The position numbers and the translations under genes are program-made. A stretch of DNA of 64,000 bases. It comes from Magnolia sinica. Lineage: Eukaryota > Streptophyta > Magnoliopsida > Magnoliales > Magnoliaceae. This document shows positions 1-12,586 of this stretch, piece by piece; the stretch's first letter is position 1; the number at the start of each line of letters is the position of its first letter. The stretch spans positions 47,847,001 to 47,911,000 of the forward strand of contig NC_080588.1 in assembly GCF_029962835.1 (NCBI RefSeq), in the 5' to 3' direction. The notes under the pieces were generated by a model, which was given only the letters and a program-made list of their open reading frames with translations, ran no database searches and was not told the origin of the DNA.

Positions 1-3000
1 AGGTTTAGGGATTTGAGAATACATTTAGGTTTTAGGTTTATTTTTAGGTTATAAGATATAGTTTTAGGTTTAAGTTTAGGTATAGGTTTAGGTTTCGGTT
101 TAGGTTATAAGATACAGGTTTATCGATTTGAGAAGAGGTTAAGGTATAGGTTTAGGAAATCGGGTTCGGGTTCGGAATCGGGTTTAGGTTTGGTTTTCAA
201 GTTTAGGTTTAGGTTTAGGTTAGGGAGTTGAGATTAGGATTAGGTGTAGGTTTAGGTTTAGGGATTTGAGAATACATTTAGGTTTTAGGTTTTATGTTTA
301 GGTTTAGGTTATAGTTTACAGGTTTAGGTTTAGGTTTAGGTTTAGGTTAAGGTTATAAGTATAGGGTATAGGTTAAGGTTATAGTTTAGGTTAAGGTTAT
401 AACTATAGGAAATCGGGTTCGGGTTTGAGATTTGGGTTTTCAAGTTTAAGGTTTAGGTTTAGGTTAGGGAGTTGAGATTAGGATTAGGTTAGGTTTAGGT
501 TTAAAGGGATTTGAGAATACATTTAGGTTATAGGTTTAGGTTTAGGTTATGGTTATGGTTTAGGTTTAGGTTAAGGTTATAGGTTATAGGTTTAGGTTTA
601 GGTTTAGGTTATGGTTTAGGTTTAGGTTTCGGTTATAAGATATAGGTTTAGGGAATTGAGAATAGGTTAATGTTTAGGTTTAGGAAATCGGGTTCGGGTT
701 CGGGATCGGGTTTAGGTTTGGGTTTTCAAGTTTAGGTTAAGGTTTAGGTTAAGGAGTTGAGATTAGGATTAGGTGTAGGTTTAGGTTTAAGGATTTGAGA
801 ATACACTTAGGTTTTAGGTTTAGGTTTAGGTTATAGATTTAGGTTTAGGTTAGGTTATAGGTTAAGGTTTAGGGAATTGAGAATAGGTTAAGGTTTAGGT
901 TTAGGAAATCGGGTTCGGGTTCGGGATCGGGTTTAGGTTTGGGTTTTCAAGTTTAGGTTTAGGTTTAGGTTAGGGAGTTGAGATTAGGATTAGGTGTAGG
1001 TTTAGGTTTAGGGATTTGAGAATACATTTAGGTTTTAGGTTTATGTTTGGGTTATAGGTTTAGGTTTAGGTTTAGGTTTAGGTATAGGTTTAGTTTTCGG
1101 TTTAGGTTATAAGATATAGGTTTAGGGAATTGAGAACAGGTTAAGGTTTAGGTTTAGGAAATCGGGTTCGGGTTCGGGATCGGGTTTTGGTTTTGGTTTT
1201 CAAGTTTAGGTTTAGGTTTAGGTTAGGGAGTTGAGATTAGGATTAGGTGTAGGTTTAGGTTTAGGGATTTGAGAATACATTTAGGTTTTAGGTTTAGGTT
1301 TAGGTTATAGGTTACAGGTTTAGGTTTAGGTTTAGGTCAAGGTTATAGGTTATAGGTTTAGGTTTAGGTGTAGGTGATGGTTTAGGTTTAGGTTTAGGTT
1401 ATAAGATATAGGTTTAAGGAATTAAGAATAGGTTAATGTTTAGGTTTAGGAAATCGGGTTCGGGTTCGGGATCGGGTTTAGGTTTGGGTTTTCAAATTTA
1501 GGTTTAAGTTTAGGTTAAGGAGTTGAGATTAGGATTAGGTGTAGGTTTAGGTTTAAGGATTTGAGAATACACTTAGGTTTTAGGTTTAGGTTTAGGTTAT
1601 AGATTTAGGTTTAGGTTAGGTTATAGGTTAAGGTTTAGGGAATTAAGAATAGGTTAAGATTTAGGTTTAGGAAATCGGGTTCAGGTTCAAGATCGGGTTT
1701 AGGTTTGGGTTTTCAAGTTTAGGTTTAGGTTTAGGTTAGGGAGTTGAGATTAGGATTAGGTGTAGGTTTAGGTTTAGGGATTTGAGAATACATTTAGGTT
1801 TTAGGTTTATGTTTAGGTTATAGGTTATAGGTTTAGGTTTAGGTTTAGGTTTAGGTATAGGTTTAGGTTTCGGTTTAGGTTATAAGCTATAGGTTTAGGG
1901 AATTGAGAATAGGTTAAGGTTTAGGTTTAGGAAATCGGGTTCGGGTTCGGGATCGGGTTTAGGTTTGGGTTTTCAAGTTTAGGTTTAGGTTTAGGTTAGG
2001 GAGTTGAGATTAGGATTAGGTGTAGGTTTAGGTTTAGGGATTTGAGAATACATTTAGGTTTTAGGTTTAGGTTTAGGTTATAGGTTACAGGTTTAAGTTT
2101 AGGTTTAGGTTAAGGTTATAGGTTATAGGTTTAGGTTTAGGTTTAGGTTTAGGTTATGGTTTAGGTTTAGGTTTAGGTTATAAGATATAGGTTTAGGGAA
2201 TTGAGAATAGGTTAATGTTTAGGTTTAGGAAATCGGGATTGGGTCCGGGATCGGGTTTAGGTTTAGGTTAAGGAGTTGAGATTAGGATTAGGTGTAGGTT
2301 TAGGTTTAAGGATTTGAGAATACACTTAGGTTATAGGTTTAGGTTTAGGTTATAGATTTAGATTTAGGTTAGGTTATAGGTTAAGGTTTAGGGAATTGAG
2401 AATAGGTTGAGGTTTAGGTTTAGGAAATCGGGTTCGGGTATTGGATCAGGTTTTGGTTTGGGTTTTCAAGTTTGGGTTTTAGTTTAGGTTAGGGAGTTGA
2501 GATTAGGATTAGGTGTAGGTTTAGGTTTAGGGATTTGAGAATACATTAGGTTTTAGGTTTAGGTTTAGGTTATAGGTTATAAGTTTAGGTTTAGGTTTAG
2601 GTTTGGTTTTGGTTTTGAATTAGGTTATAAGTTATAGGTTTAGGTTAAGGTTTAGGGAAAGGTAATAGGTTTTGATTTGGGTTATAGGTTATAGGTTTAG
2701 GTTTTAGGTTTAGGTTTAAGTTTTGATTTATGTTATAGGTTATAGGTTTAGGTTAAGGTTTAGGTTTAGGTTATAGGTTTTAGGATTTGAGAATGGGTTC
2801 GGGTTTAGGTTATAGGTTTTGTTTATAGGTTATAAGTTTAGGTTAAGGTTTATGTTTAGGTTATAGGTTTTGGGATTTGAGAATGGGTTCGGGTTTAGTT
2901 TATAGGTTTTGGTTTTGGTTTAAGTTATAGGTTTTAGGATTTGAGAATGGGTTCGGGTTTAGGTTATAAGTTTTGGTTTTGGTTTTGGTTTAGGTTTTTG

Positions 3001-4229
3001 GATTTGAGAATGGGTTATGGTTTAGGTTTAGAAAATCGGGTTGAGGTTTGGGATTGAGTTTAAGTTTGAGTTTTCAAGTTTATGTTTAGTTTTAAGTTAG
3101 GGAGTTGAGATTAGGATTAGGTGTAGGTTTAGCTTTAGGGAATTGAGTTTAGCTTATAGGTTTAGGGAAAGCTTAGGTTTAGGTTATAGGTTTTGGGATT
3201 TGCGAATAGTTTTAGGTTATAAGTATAGGTTTAGGTTAGGTTATAGGTTAAGGTTTAGGGATTTGAGTTTAGGTTATAGGTTTAGGTTTAGGTCTAGTTT
3301 TAAGTTTAGGGAATTGAGTTTAGGTTATAGGTTTAGGGAAAGGTTAGGTTTAGGTTATAGGTTTTGGGATTTGAGAATAGTTTTAGGTTATAAGTATAGG
3401 TTTAGGTTAGGTTATAAGTTAAGGTTTAGGGATTTGAGTTTAGGTTATAGGATTAGGTTTAGGTTTAGGTTTAGGGATTTGAGTTTAGGTTATAGGTTTT
3501 AGGTTTAGGTTTATGTTTAGGTTTGGGTTTTGGGATTTGGTTTTGATTATATGTTTTGATTTAGGTTATAGATTATAGGTTTAGGTTTTAGGTTTTGGTT
3601 TTAGGTTTAGTTTTGGTTTAGGTTATAGGTTTTGATTTAGATTATAGGTTAATGGTTTAGGTTATAAGTTTTTAGATTTGAGAATGGGTTCGGGTTTAGG
3701 CTATAGGTTTTGGCTTTGGTTTAGGTTATAGGTTTTGGTTTATGTTATAGGTTATAGGTTTAGGTTTAGGTTTAGGTTTAGATTATGGGTTATAGGATTT
3801 GAGAATGCGTTCAGGTTTAGGATATAGGTTTTGGTTTTGGTTTTGGTTATATGTTTTGATTTAGGTTTAGGTTATAGGTTTAGGTTTTAGGTTAAGGTTA
3901 TAGGTTTAGGTTAAGGTTTAGGTATAGGTTAAGGTTATAGGTATAGGTTAAGGTTTAGGTTTAGGTTATAAGATATAGGTTTAGGGAATTGAGAATAGGT
4001 TAAGGTTAAGGTTTAGGTTCGGGTTCGGGATTGGGTTTATGTTTGGGTTTTCAAGTTTATGTATAGGTTTAAGTTAGGGAGTTAAGATTAGGATTAAGTG
4101 TAGGTTTAAGTTTAGGGATTTGAGAATACATTTAGGTTTTAGGTTTAGGTTTAGGTTTTAGGTTTTAGGTTAAGGTTTAGGTTTAGGTTATAGGTTAAGG
4201 TTTTAGGTCATAGGTTTTGGTTTAGGTTA
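1..4229 (+). repeat. Degenerate telomere-like TTTAGG array
   Basis: The stretch is almost wholly built of AGGTTT hexamers with variants (AGGTTA, AGGTTATA, AGGTTTT) and recurring non-telomeric modules such as AAATCGGGTTCGGG and GAGTTGAGATTAGGATTAGG. The canonical plant telomere is the heptamer TTTAGGG; here the hexamer TTTAGG dominates. The GAGTTGAG module recurs at 225, 469, 754, 975, 1228, 1520, 1741, 2001, 2273 and 2494, which gives subunits of about 221, 253-260 and 272-292 bp in a repeating order. From about 2500 onward the order breaks down and TTTTGGTTTTGGTTT and GAATGGGTTCGGGTTTAGG variants dominate. Open frames inside it (for example 3143-3502) are by-products of the repeat and are not genes. 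The array runs off the left edge. Confidence 0.93.
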
Positions 4230-4250
4230 AGGGTATGGTCCCTGCAAATA

Positions 4251-4750
4251 CAGATATAAACACGGCCATCCGGCGCAAATGGCCAGGCCCTTCCAATGTT
4301 GTCCATAAAAAATGGACAGCTTCATCATGGTCATAATAGCGGTTCCCTCTTTCCAGGGAACGCCGCTCTTCCGAATAGCTCCGACGCACATCCGGGTCTG
4401 CTCTATTAATTTCGATTAAATACATAAACACGGCATGTCCAAATGGCTAGGCCCCTCCAATGCTGTCCATAGGAAATGAACAGCTTCATCATGGTCATAA
4501 CAGCGGTTCCCACCTTCCAAGGACCCCCTCTCAACATCCGGATAGCTCCGACGTACATCCGGGTCTGCTCCATCAATTTCGAGTTGATATATAAACATGG
4601 CCTGTCTAAATGGTCAGGCCACTCCAATGCTGTCCATAGGAAATGGACAGCTTCATCATGGTCATAACAGCGGTTCCCACCTTCCAGGGACCCCCGCTCA
4701 ACATCCGGATAGCTCCGACGCACATCCGGGTCTGCTTCATCAATTTCGAT
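4251..4750. repeat. Three tandem copies of a ~166-bp unit
   Basis: Three head-to-tail copies start near 4279, 4443 and 4610 at the shared phrase ATGGCCAGGCCCTTCCAATG, and GACGCACATCCGGGTCTGCT recurs at 4381, 4550 and 4718. The spacing is 164-168 bp. The copies differ at scattered bases. The unit is unlike the TTTAGG array on either side. A length near 166 bp is in the range of plant satellite monomers, but three copies cannot establish a satellite. Confidence 0.88.
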
Positions 4751-5110
4751 CTAATACATTTAAAAACAATACAATTATATCTAAAAGCATTTGGATACCT
4801 GGGAAAGGCCTCCCATATTCATATTGTTGGTTACTCATCCCTTTGTCTATAAGCCACAATCGACCAACACTTTCTATTGCTACCTGTACTCTGAAACCAA
4901 CACAAATATAACTAGGAAACAATATAAGGAATAAAAAAATGAATTTACCTATATACATCATTAAATGTTTCCCTATAAGAAGGTGATATTATATCTTTGA
5001 TAGCCACAACCCGTATGAAACATCATTAAATGTTTCCCTATAATGCAACCTATATATAGATCCATGCAACAGATACATGGATCTATATATATCCGCAAAT
5101 ATATGCACAT
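4751..5110. other. AT-rich spacer with a 24-bp direct repeat
   Basis: No gene is seen. A 24-bp phrase beginning ACATCATTAAATG occurs at 4955-4978 and again at 5020-5043. This is consistent with a local duplication or with the two ends of a small decayed insertion. The stretch separates the ~166-bp repeats from a telomere-like scrap. Confidence 0.5.
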
Positions 5111-5228
5111 GATTAGGTGTAGGTTTTAGGTTATAGGTTATAGGTTATAGCTTTAGGGAATTGAGGATAAGTTAAGGTTTAGGTTTAGGAAATCGGGTTC
5201 GGGTTTGGGGTTGGGTTTAGGTTTGGGA
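5111..5228 (+). repeat. Telomere-like scrap between the two arrays
   Basis: About 118 bp repeat the modules of the flanking arrays (GATTAGGTGTAGG, GGAATTGAGGATAAG, AAATCGGGTTCGGG). The scrap suggests that 4230-5110 and 5229-6480 were inserted into, or moved within, one longer array. Confidence 0.8.
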
Positions 5229-5605
5229 TCATGCATACGTACATACATGCATACAAACATGCATGATGATACATCCATTCATCCATGCATGCATACATAC
5301 ATAAACACATGCATGATGATCCATCCATCCATGATCTAACAATCCATCCATCTATCCATGCATGCATACACACATACACACACATGCGTGATGATCCATC
5401 CATCCAGTCTTCCATCCATGCATGCATACATACATACATATACACACACATAAATCCATCCATGCATGTATGCATGCATACACACATGCATAATCTGTCC
5501 ATCCATGCATGCATGCATACGTTTCATCCATCCATGTGTGCATGTATACATATACACACATACATACATGTGTTTTATCATAAAACCATGCATGATGCAT
5601 CCATA
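5229..5605. repeat. CATG/ATCC low-complexity tract
   Basis: The stretch consists of CATGCATG, ATCCATCC and ACATACAT words. It is nearly self-complementary because of the GCATGC and CATG content, so it gives overlapping open frames rich in His, Cys, Met and Trp on both strands. None of those frames is credible as a gene. Confidence 0.85.
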
Positions 5606-6480
5606 CAAAAAAAATCAAATGAAGTTATTTTTTTTACAAAAAGATTTTTTTAATATTATTATAAACAAAAACAGATTTTTTTCATATTATTATAAACAAC
5701 TATAAATGATTGACAGTTAACCCCAACAAAGAGTTTGAATTTCATTTGATAATACAATTGATAGTAAAGATGTAAATGATTTATAAAATGATCTGTAAAA
5801 ATGTTTAAGATGCAATAAATTGCAGTCCAACTAGTTGGACTTAAGACTTCTTAATTCTAAATATTTAAGATGCATTAGATACTTTAGTATCTTTGGTTTT
5901 TCTCAATCCTTCTGTCATCCTCTGTCTCTACAACTTGAAAGTATTTGGCCCATTCATCAGGTGTAACCTGCTAAGAACATGCCTTGGAAAAAAAAAAAGA
6001 AGAAGAACGCAGGTCTACTATCAGGTGGGACCCAAAATCAAATTCACTTTTCATCTGAATACATGCCCAAGAAATTAAGATCCAAGGCGCAACCCAAGAG
6101 GAACACTTTTTGTGCAAAGAGAGGGATTTAAAGGAAGATGATTTCCTACTACATGTATCATGTAAATTTATTTATTTTTACACACCCACACCCACACCAC
6201 ACTCACACCCACTCACAAGTCACACCACACACACCCACTCACACCACATGGGCACTCGATCTCAGTGTTAAAGTAGAGTCTATCTACCACTTACCCATGG
6301 AGTTGGACCCAGTTTAGTTAAAAACAAGCACATCCATCCCGGTGGTTATTAACAGTCCAATCATTGAAAAATCAAATCATGTTATTCGAATGCACTTGAT
6401 TGAAACCCAATTTACATTTGGAAGATGATGGTCACTTGGAAGCCATTGCTCAGCTAAAGCTCAAGCTGGACACACCACCA
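5606..6480. other. Unassigned AT-rich DNA
   Basis: No coding pattern is recognised. An ACACCC/CACACC-rich patch lies at about 6180-6250. The left part (5620-5700) is a poly-A/T-rich mixture next to the CATG tract. Confidence 0.5.
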
Positions 6481-8110
6481 GAGGTTTAGGTTTAGGTTTA
6501 GGTTTAGGTTTAAGTTTAGGTTATAGGTTATAGCTTTGGGGAATTGAGAATAGGCTAAGGTTTAGGTTTAGGAAATCGGGTTCGGGTTTGGATTCGGGAT
6601 AGGATTTAGGTTTGGGTTTTCAAGTTTAGGTTAGGGAGTTGAGATTGGGATTAGGTGTAGATTTAGGTTTAGGGATTTGAGAATACATTTAGGTTTTAGG
6701 TTTAGTTATAGGCTTTAGGTTATAGGGTTAGGTTTAGGTTATAAGTTATAGCTTTAGGGAATTGATAATAGGTTAAGGTCTAGGTTTAGGAATTTGGGTT
6801 TGGGTTCGGGATCGAGTTTAGGTTTGGGTTTTCAAGTTTAGGTTTAGGTTAAGGAGTTGAGATTAAGATTAGGTGCAGGTTTAGGTTTAGGGATTTGAGA
6901 ATACATTTAGGTTTTAGGTTTAGGTTTTAGTTTATAGGTTTAGGTTATAGGTTTTAGGTTTAGGTTAAGGTTAGGTTATAGGTTATAAGTTTTGGTTATA
7001 TCTTATAGGTTATAGGTTAAGGTTTAGGTTATAGGTTTAGGTTTATGTTTAGGTTATAGGTTATATGTTATAGGTTATAGCTTTAGGAAATTGAGAATAG
7101 GTTAAGGTTTAGGTTTAGGAAATCGGGTTCGGGATCGGGTTTAGGTTTGGGTTTTCAAGTTTAGGTTTAGGTTTAGGTTTAGGTTTAGGTTAGGGAGTTG
7201 AGATTAGGATTAGGTGTAGGTTTAGGTTTAGGGATTTGAGAATACATTTAGGTTTTAGGTTTAGGTTTAGGTTTAAGGTTATAGGTTAATGTTTAGGTTT
7301 TATGATTAGGTTAAGGTTAGGTTATAGGTTATAAGTTTAGGTTATAGGTTATAGGTTAAGGTTTAGGGAATTGAGTTTAGGTTGTAGGTTTAGGTTAAGG
7401 TTTAGGTTTAGGTTATAGGTTTTGGGATTTGAGAATAGGTTTAGGTTATAAGTATAGGTTTAGGTTAGGGTATAAGTTAAGGTTTAGGGAATTGAGTTTA
7501 GGTTATAGGTTATAGGTTTTTGGTTAAGGTTTAGGTTATAGTTATAGGTTTTGGGATTTGAGAATAGGTTTAGGTTATAAGTACAGGTTTAGGTTAGGTT
7601 ATAGGTTAAGGTTTAGGGAATTGAATTTAGGTTATAGGTTTAGGTTATAGGTTATAGGTTTAGGTTAAGGTTTAGGTTTAGGTTATAGGTTTTGGGATTT
7701 GAGAATAGGTTTAGGTTATAAGTACAGGTTTAGGTTAGGTTGTAGGTTAGAGTTTAGGGAATTGAGTTTAGGTTATAGGTTTAGGTTATAGGTTATAAGT
7801 TTAGGTTTAGGTTATAGGTTTTGAGATTTGAGAATAGGTTTAGGTTATAAGTATAGGTTTAGGTTAGGTTGTAGGTTAGTGTTTAGGGAATTGAGTTTAG
7901 GTTATAGGTTATAGGTTTAGGTTAAGGTTTAGGTTGTAGTTATAGGTTCAGGTTCGGGATCGAGTTTAGGTTTGGGTTTTCAAGTTTAGGTTTAGGTTTA
8001 GGTTAAGGAGTTGAGATTAGGATTAGGTGTAGGTTTAGGTTTAGGGATTTGAGAATACATTTAGGTTTTAGGTTTAGGTTTAGCTAGGTTTTAGGTTAAG
8101 ATTAAGGTTA
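6481..8110 (+). repeat. Second telomere-like TTTAGG array
   Basis: The same orientation and modules as the first array return (AAATCGGGTTCGGG near 6574 and 7120, GAGTTGAGATTAGG near 7195). From about 7370 a different sub-array appears: the phrase GGGATTTGAGAATAGGTTTAGG (one base changed in the last copy) is at 7424, 7553, 7694 and 7823, with periods of 129, 141 and 129 bp. The array ends abruptly near 8110. Confidence 0.92.
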
Positions 8111-9840
<1,730 letters not shown>

Positions 9841-9871
9841 TGGTGGTGCTTCAGACGAAATCGGATTGCAT

Positions 9872-9916
9872 ACTGAGTTACTCAGTACGCTTTTATTGTA
9901 CTGAGTAAACTCAGTA
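9872..9916. repeat. Short inverted repeat (ACTGAGTTACTCAGTA-type stem)
   Basis: TACTGAGTTACTCAGTA is followed after about 10 bases by GTACTGAGTAAACTCAGTA, which is its reverse complement apart from one inserted base. It sits immediately before a GGGCCCACC word, as the ends of the neighbouring MITE family do, so it may be a second MITE end. Confidence 0.65.
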
Positions 9917-9993
9917 GGGCCCACCTTAATCCCTAAATCCCTAAATCTCCAAATCCCAAAATCCCCAATCCCCAAATCGTTTCAATCGGTATT

Positions 9994-10225
9994 GAGATTG
10001 AGAGAGAGAGAGAGATACCTCATGTGGATGCAGGAGAGAGAGAGCACCGAGAGAGATAGAAACAGAGAGAGGGCATGGTGGAGAGAGGACCGAGAGAGAG
10101 AGAGAGAGAGGATGCGCGAGAGTGAGAGAGGGCGGCGAGGGAGAGAGAGAGAGAGAGAGCCCTCGCCGAGGGAGGGCAGGGGTGAGAGAGAGAGAGAAAG
10201 AAAGAGAGAGAGAGAAGAGGGAGGG
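9994..10225. repeat. GA-rich low-complexity tract
   Basis: Runs of GAGAGA interrupted by other bases produce long but artefactual open frames on both strands (Arg/Glu-rich on plus, Ser/Leu-rich on minus). Nothing supports translation. Confidence 0.88.
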
Positions 10226-10278
10226 TGCTCGGGCGAGCGCGGCTCTTTTGAGTGTGCGCCCAATTTTGGGCGAGACTG

Positions 10279-10727
10279 GACGGTGCTCTGTGGGCCCCAC
10301 CATGATGTATGCTTTTCATCCATGCCGTCCATCCATTTTTACAAATCATATTAGGGCTTTAAGCCGAAAATTAAAGGGAAATAAATCTCAGGTGGTCCAC
10401 ACCACATGAGAACAATAGTGATTGGATATCCGCCATTAAAATCCTCCTAAGACCCACTGTACTATTTATTTGACATCAAATCTGTTGATTTGGTCATCCA
10501 GGACCAGATGAAGGGAAAAAACAAAAATAAGCTTGATCCAAAACTTTTATGGCTACTGATCATATTTTTAATGGTCAAAGCTCATTCAACACTGTTTCCT
10601 GTAATGTGGTCCACTTGAGATTTGCATATATCTCATTTTTGGTCTCATATTGTAAAATTATCTATAAAAATATATGGACGGCATGGATGAAACACATACA
10701 TCATAGTGGGAGCCATAGAGCACTGAC
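10279..10727. mobile_element. Complete fold-back MITE (GGGCCCCACCATGATGTATG family)
   Basis: The left end reads CGGTGCTCTGTGGGCCCCAC and the right end carries the complement (ATGATGTATGTGTTTCATCC in reverse complement). Inner parts also pair: the left AATCTCAGGTGGTCCACACC faces a right-half reverse complement AATCTCAAGTGGACCACATT. The element of about 450 bp is therefore one long imperfect hairpin without coding capacity. It could move only with enzymes supplied elsewhere; the superfamily is unknown. Confidence 0.85.
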
Positions 10728-10776
10728 CACTAGTCATTAGTTGGTGTTGGGGGAGTAGTCAATCCGTTCCCAAGCG

Positions 10777-11135
10777 TACAGAGTAAATCTTAGGGGGGCC
10801 ACCATAATTTATTCATTTTATCCACTCCATCCATCCATTTTAACATATAATTTTATTACATAAGCTCAAAAATGAAGCCTATAAAAATTTGAAGTAGACC
10901 ACATCATAGGAAATAGTATAAACTGAACGTCTACCATTAAAATAATTTGTAAGGCCACCAAAGTTTTGGATCAAGTTGATACTTTAGTTTTCCCTTCATC
11001 CATGTATTTGTGATCTATTGAATAGGTTGGATGACAAATAAAAATCATTGTAGGCCATAGGAAGATTTCAACGGTGTAAATCATTATTCCTACTGTTTCC
11101 TGTGGTATGGTCCACTTCGTCCATGTCATCCTTCT
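10777..11135. mobile_element. Fold-back MITE, right arm lost
   Basis: It starts at GTACAGAGTAAATCTT with GGGGCCACCATAATTTATTC and follows the family through TTGGATCAAGTTGATACTTT and the CTGTTTCCTGTGGTATGGTC block. It stops at a GAGAGA run (11136-11155) where the right arm should be. Confidence 0.75.
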
Positions 11136-11220
11136 GAGAGAGAGAGAGAGAGAGAGTGAAAGAGGGTGCAAGAGTAAGAGTGAGAGAGGACAGAGACTCA
11201 CGAGCGGTCATGGGTCACAT

Positions 11221-11671
11221 GGTCGGTGCTCTGGGGCCCCACCATGATGTATGTGCATGTTTCATCCTTAACATCCATCTATTTTTCATTTTATTTTATG
11301 GTATGAGACAAAAAATGAGGTATATCCCAATCTCAACTAGACCACATTATAAGAAACAGTGTTGAATAAGCGTCGACCATTAAAAACCTTTTGGGGGCCA
11401 TATAAAGTTATGGATCAATCTGATATTTTTTTTCCCTTCATCTGGGCCTGTATGACCTAATCAACAGATAGGATGTCAAATAAAAGGTACAGTGGGCCTT
11501 AGGAGGGTTTTAATGGTGGATATCCAATCACTATTATTTTCATGTGGTGTGGTCCACCTGAGATTTATATCCCTCTCATTTTTTGAAGCAAGCTATAATA
11601 TGATTTGTAAAAATGGATGGACAGCATGGATGAAACACATACATCATGGTGGGACCCATAGAGCACCGACC
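11221..11671. mobile_element. Complete fold-back MITE with perfect 12-bp tips
   Basis: The tips GGTCGGTGCTCT (11221-11232) and AGAGCACCGACC (11660-11671) are exact inverted repeats. Further in, GGGGCCCCACCATGATGTAT faces ATACATCATGGTGGGACCCA. The centre holds the shared TTTTCCCTTCATCTGGGCCT segment. This is the best reference copy of the family in the window. Confidence 0.87.
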
Positions 11672-11711
11672 AACATCTAAAAATGGTTACTCGCCACGAT
11701 CATACTTCGTA

Positions 11712-11838
11712 TGAGAAAGATATTGGGCAAACAAGATTGATCAACAATTTAAGTGAATTTTGATTTAAACATCTGAAGTTATTTACTCTTCATGTCCGGA
11801 CTGATCAGATTGTCCAAAAACAGTTAAAGGTTGTTCAT
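11712..11838. repeat. ~125-bp direct repeat, copy 1
   Basis: The block from GAAAGATATTGGGCAAACAA to CCAAAAACAGTTAAAGG matches 12587-12712 (GAAAGATATTGGGCATACAA to CCAAAAATGATTAAAGG) with few differences. A MITE fragment and an unrelated repeat lie between the copies, so they may be the LTR-like ends of a decayed element or a segmental duplication. Confidence 0.8.
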
Positions 11839-11869
11839 AATATCAAAAATATATAAATGAATAGAAAAC

Positions 11870-12078
11870 ACAAACATCAGCTTGATCCAAAACTTCTATG
11901 GCCTCCAAGAAATTTTTAATGGTAGAGGTTCAATCACACTATTTCCTATGGTGTGGTCCACTTGAGCTTTGGATATGCTTCCTGTTTGTTCTTTAGACCT
12001 CAAATTATCTATTAACATGGATGAATGGAGTGGATAAAATAAATAAATAACGGTGAACCCCACAGAGTTTACTCTGAT
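11870..12078. mobile_element. Right half of a fold-back MITE
   Basis: The segment runs from AGCTTGATCCAAAACTTCTA through GTGTGGTCCACTTGAGCTTT to CCCCACAGAGTTTACTCTG. Its tip is complementary to the GTACAGAGTAAATCTT tip at 10777, so it is closest to that subfamily. Confidence 0.72.
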
Positions 12079-12142
12079 AAAGCCAACGAGTAATTCACTT
12101 AAATGTTGTGGAGAAAGGTTTCCTTAAAACATTCATAATCAT

Positions 12143-12420
12143 ATATTGGGCCTGCCTAAATGTGATTCACATATCCAACCCACTCATTATGTGTGTCCCA
12201 ATTGGATGAGGGGTCAGACCAAGTTTCAACCGCATCCAAAACTCATGTGGGCCCCACCAAGTGCTTTTATATTTTTTAGGATGTATTCACATAGTTTTAA
12301 ATGGTATGGCCCACTCGAGTTTCGTTTACCGATGATTTTTGAGATATCTCATAACTATAAATGGGACACATCAAATCCACGGTGTTGATGTTCGACACAC
12401 ATCATGATGAGGCCCACAAA
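12143..12420 (-). mobile_element. Second MITE-like repeat family, copy in minus orientation
   Basis: The phrase ATCCAACCCACTCATTATGT and the following AAGTTTCAACCGCATCCAAA / GGGCCCCACCAAGTGCTTTT match the reverse complement of about 24210-24345, and 23330-23460 is a further copy. There is no coding capacity, and the ends are not defined. Confidence 0.68.
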
Positions 12421-12586
12421 ACTTACTAACATCAATTCTTAGGTTCTCACAAGGTCAGTTATAAGTTGGGTCACAATTTTAACCAGAATATTTGGCCCAT
12501 TTTACATGTCTAGTCCATTTACTCTATTTTACTAATCAATTCTCAATTTGACTAGTTACTCGCCTCAATCAGGCTATATATATATA

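Noticed and set aside
3143..3502. 119-aa open frame rich in LGYRFR repeats
   Set aside because: It is the translation of AGGTTATAGGTTTAGG repeats in the telomere-like array; six- and nine-base units avoid stops in one frame. No start context or domain.
1..4229. True chromosome-end telomere
   Set aside because: Wrong strand polarity for a left end, hexamer instead of heptamer phase, and heavily diverged.
5229..5605. CRISPR-like spaced repeats
   Set aside because: The words are overlapping simple repeats without constant repeat length or unique spacers, and the DNA is plant nuclear.
5185..5705. Several overlapping His/Met/Cys/Trp-rich ORFs on both strands
   Set aside because: They all come from the CATGCATG/ATCCATCC tract, which is nearly its own complement.
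9941..10409. ORFs of 95-120 aa in the GA-rich tract
   Set aside because: Composition is forced by GAGAGA repeats; frames on both strands are open for the same reason.
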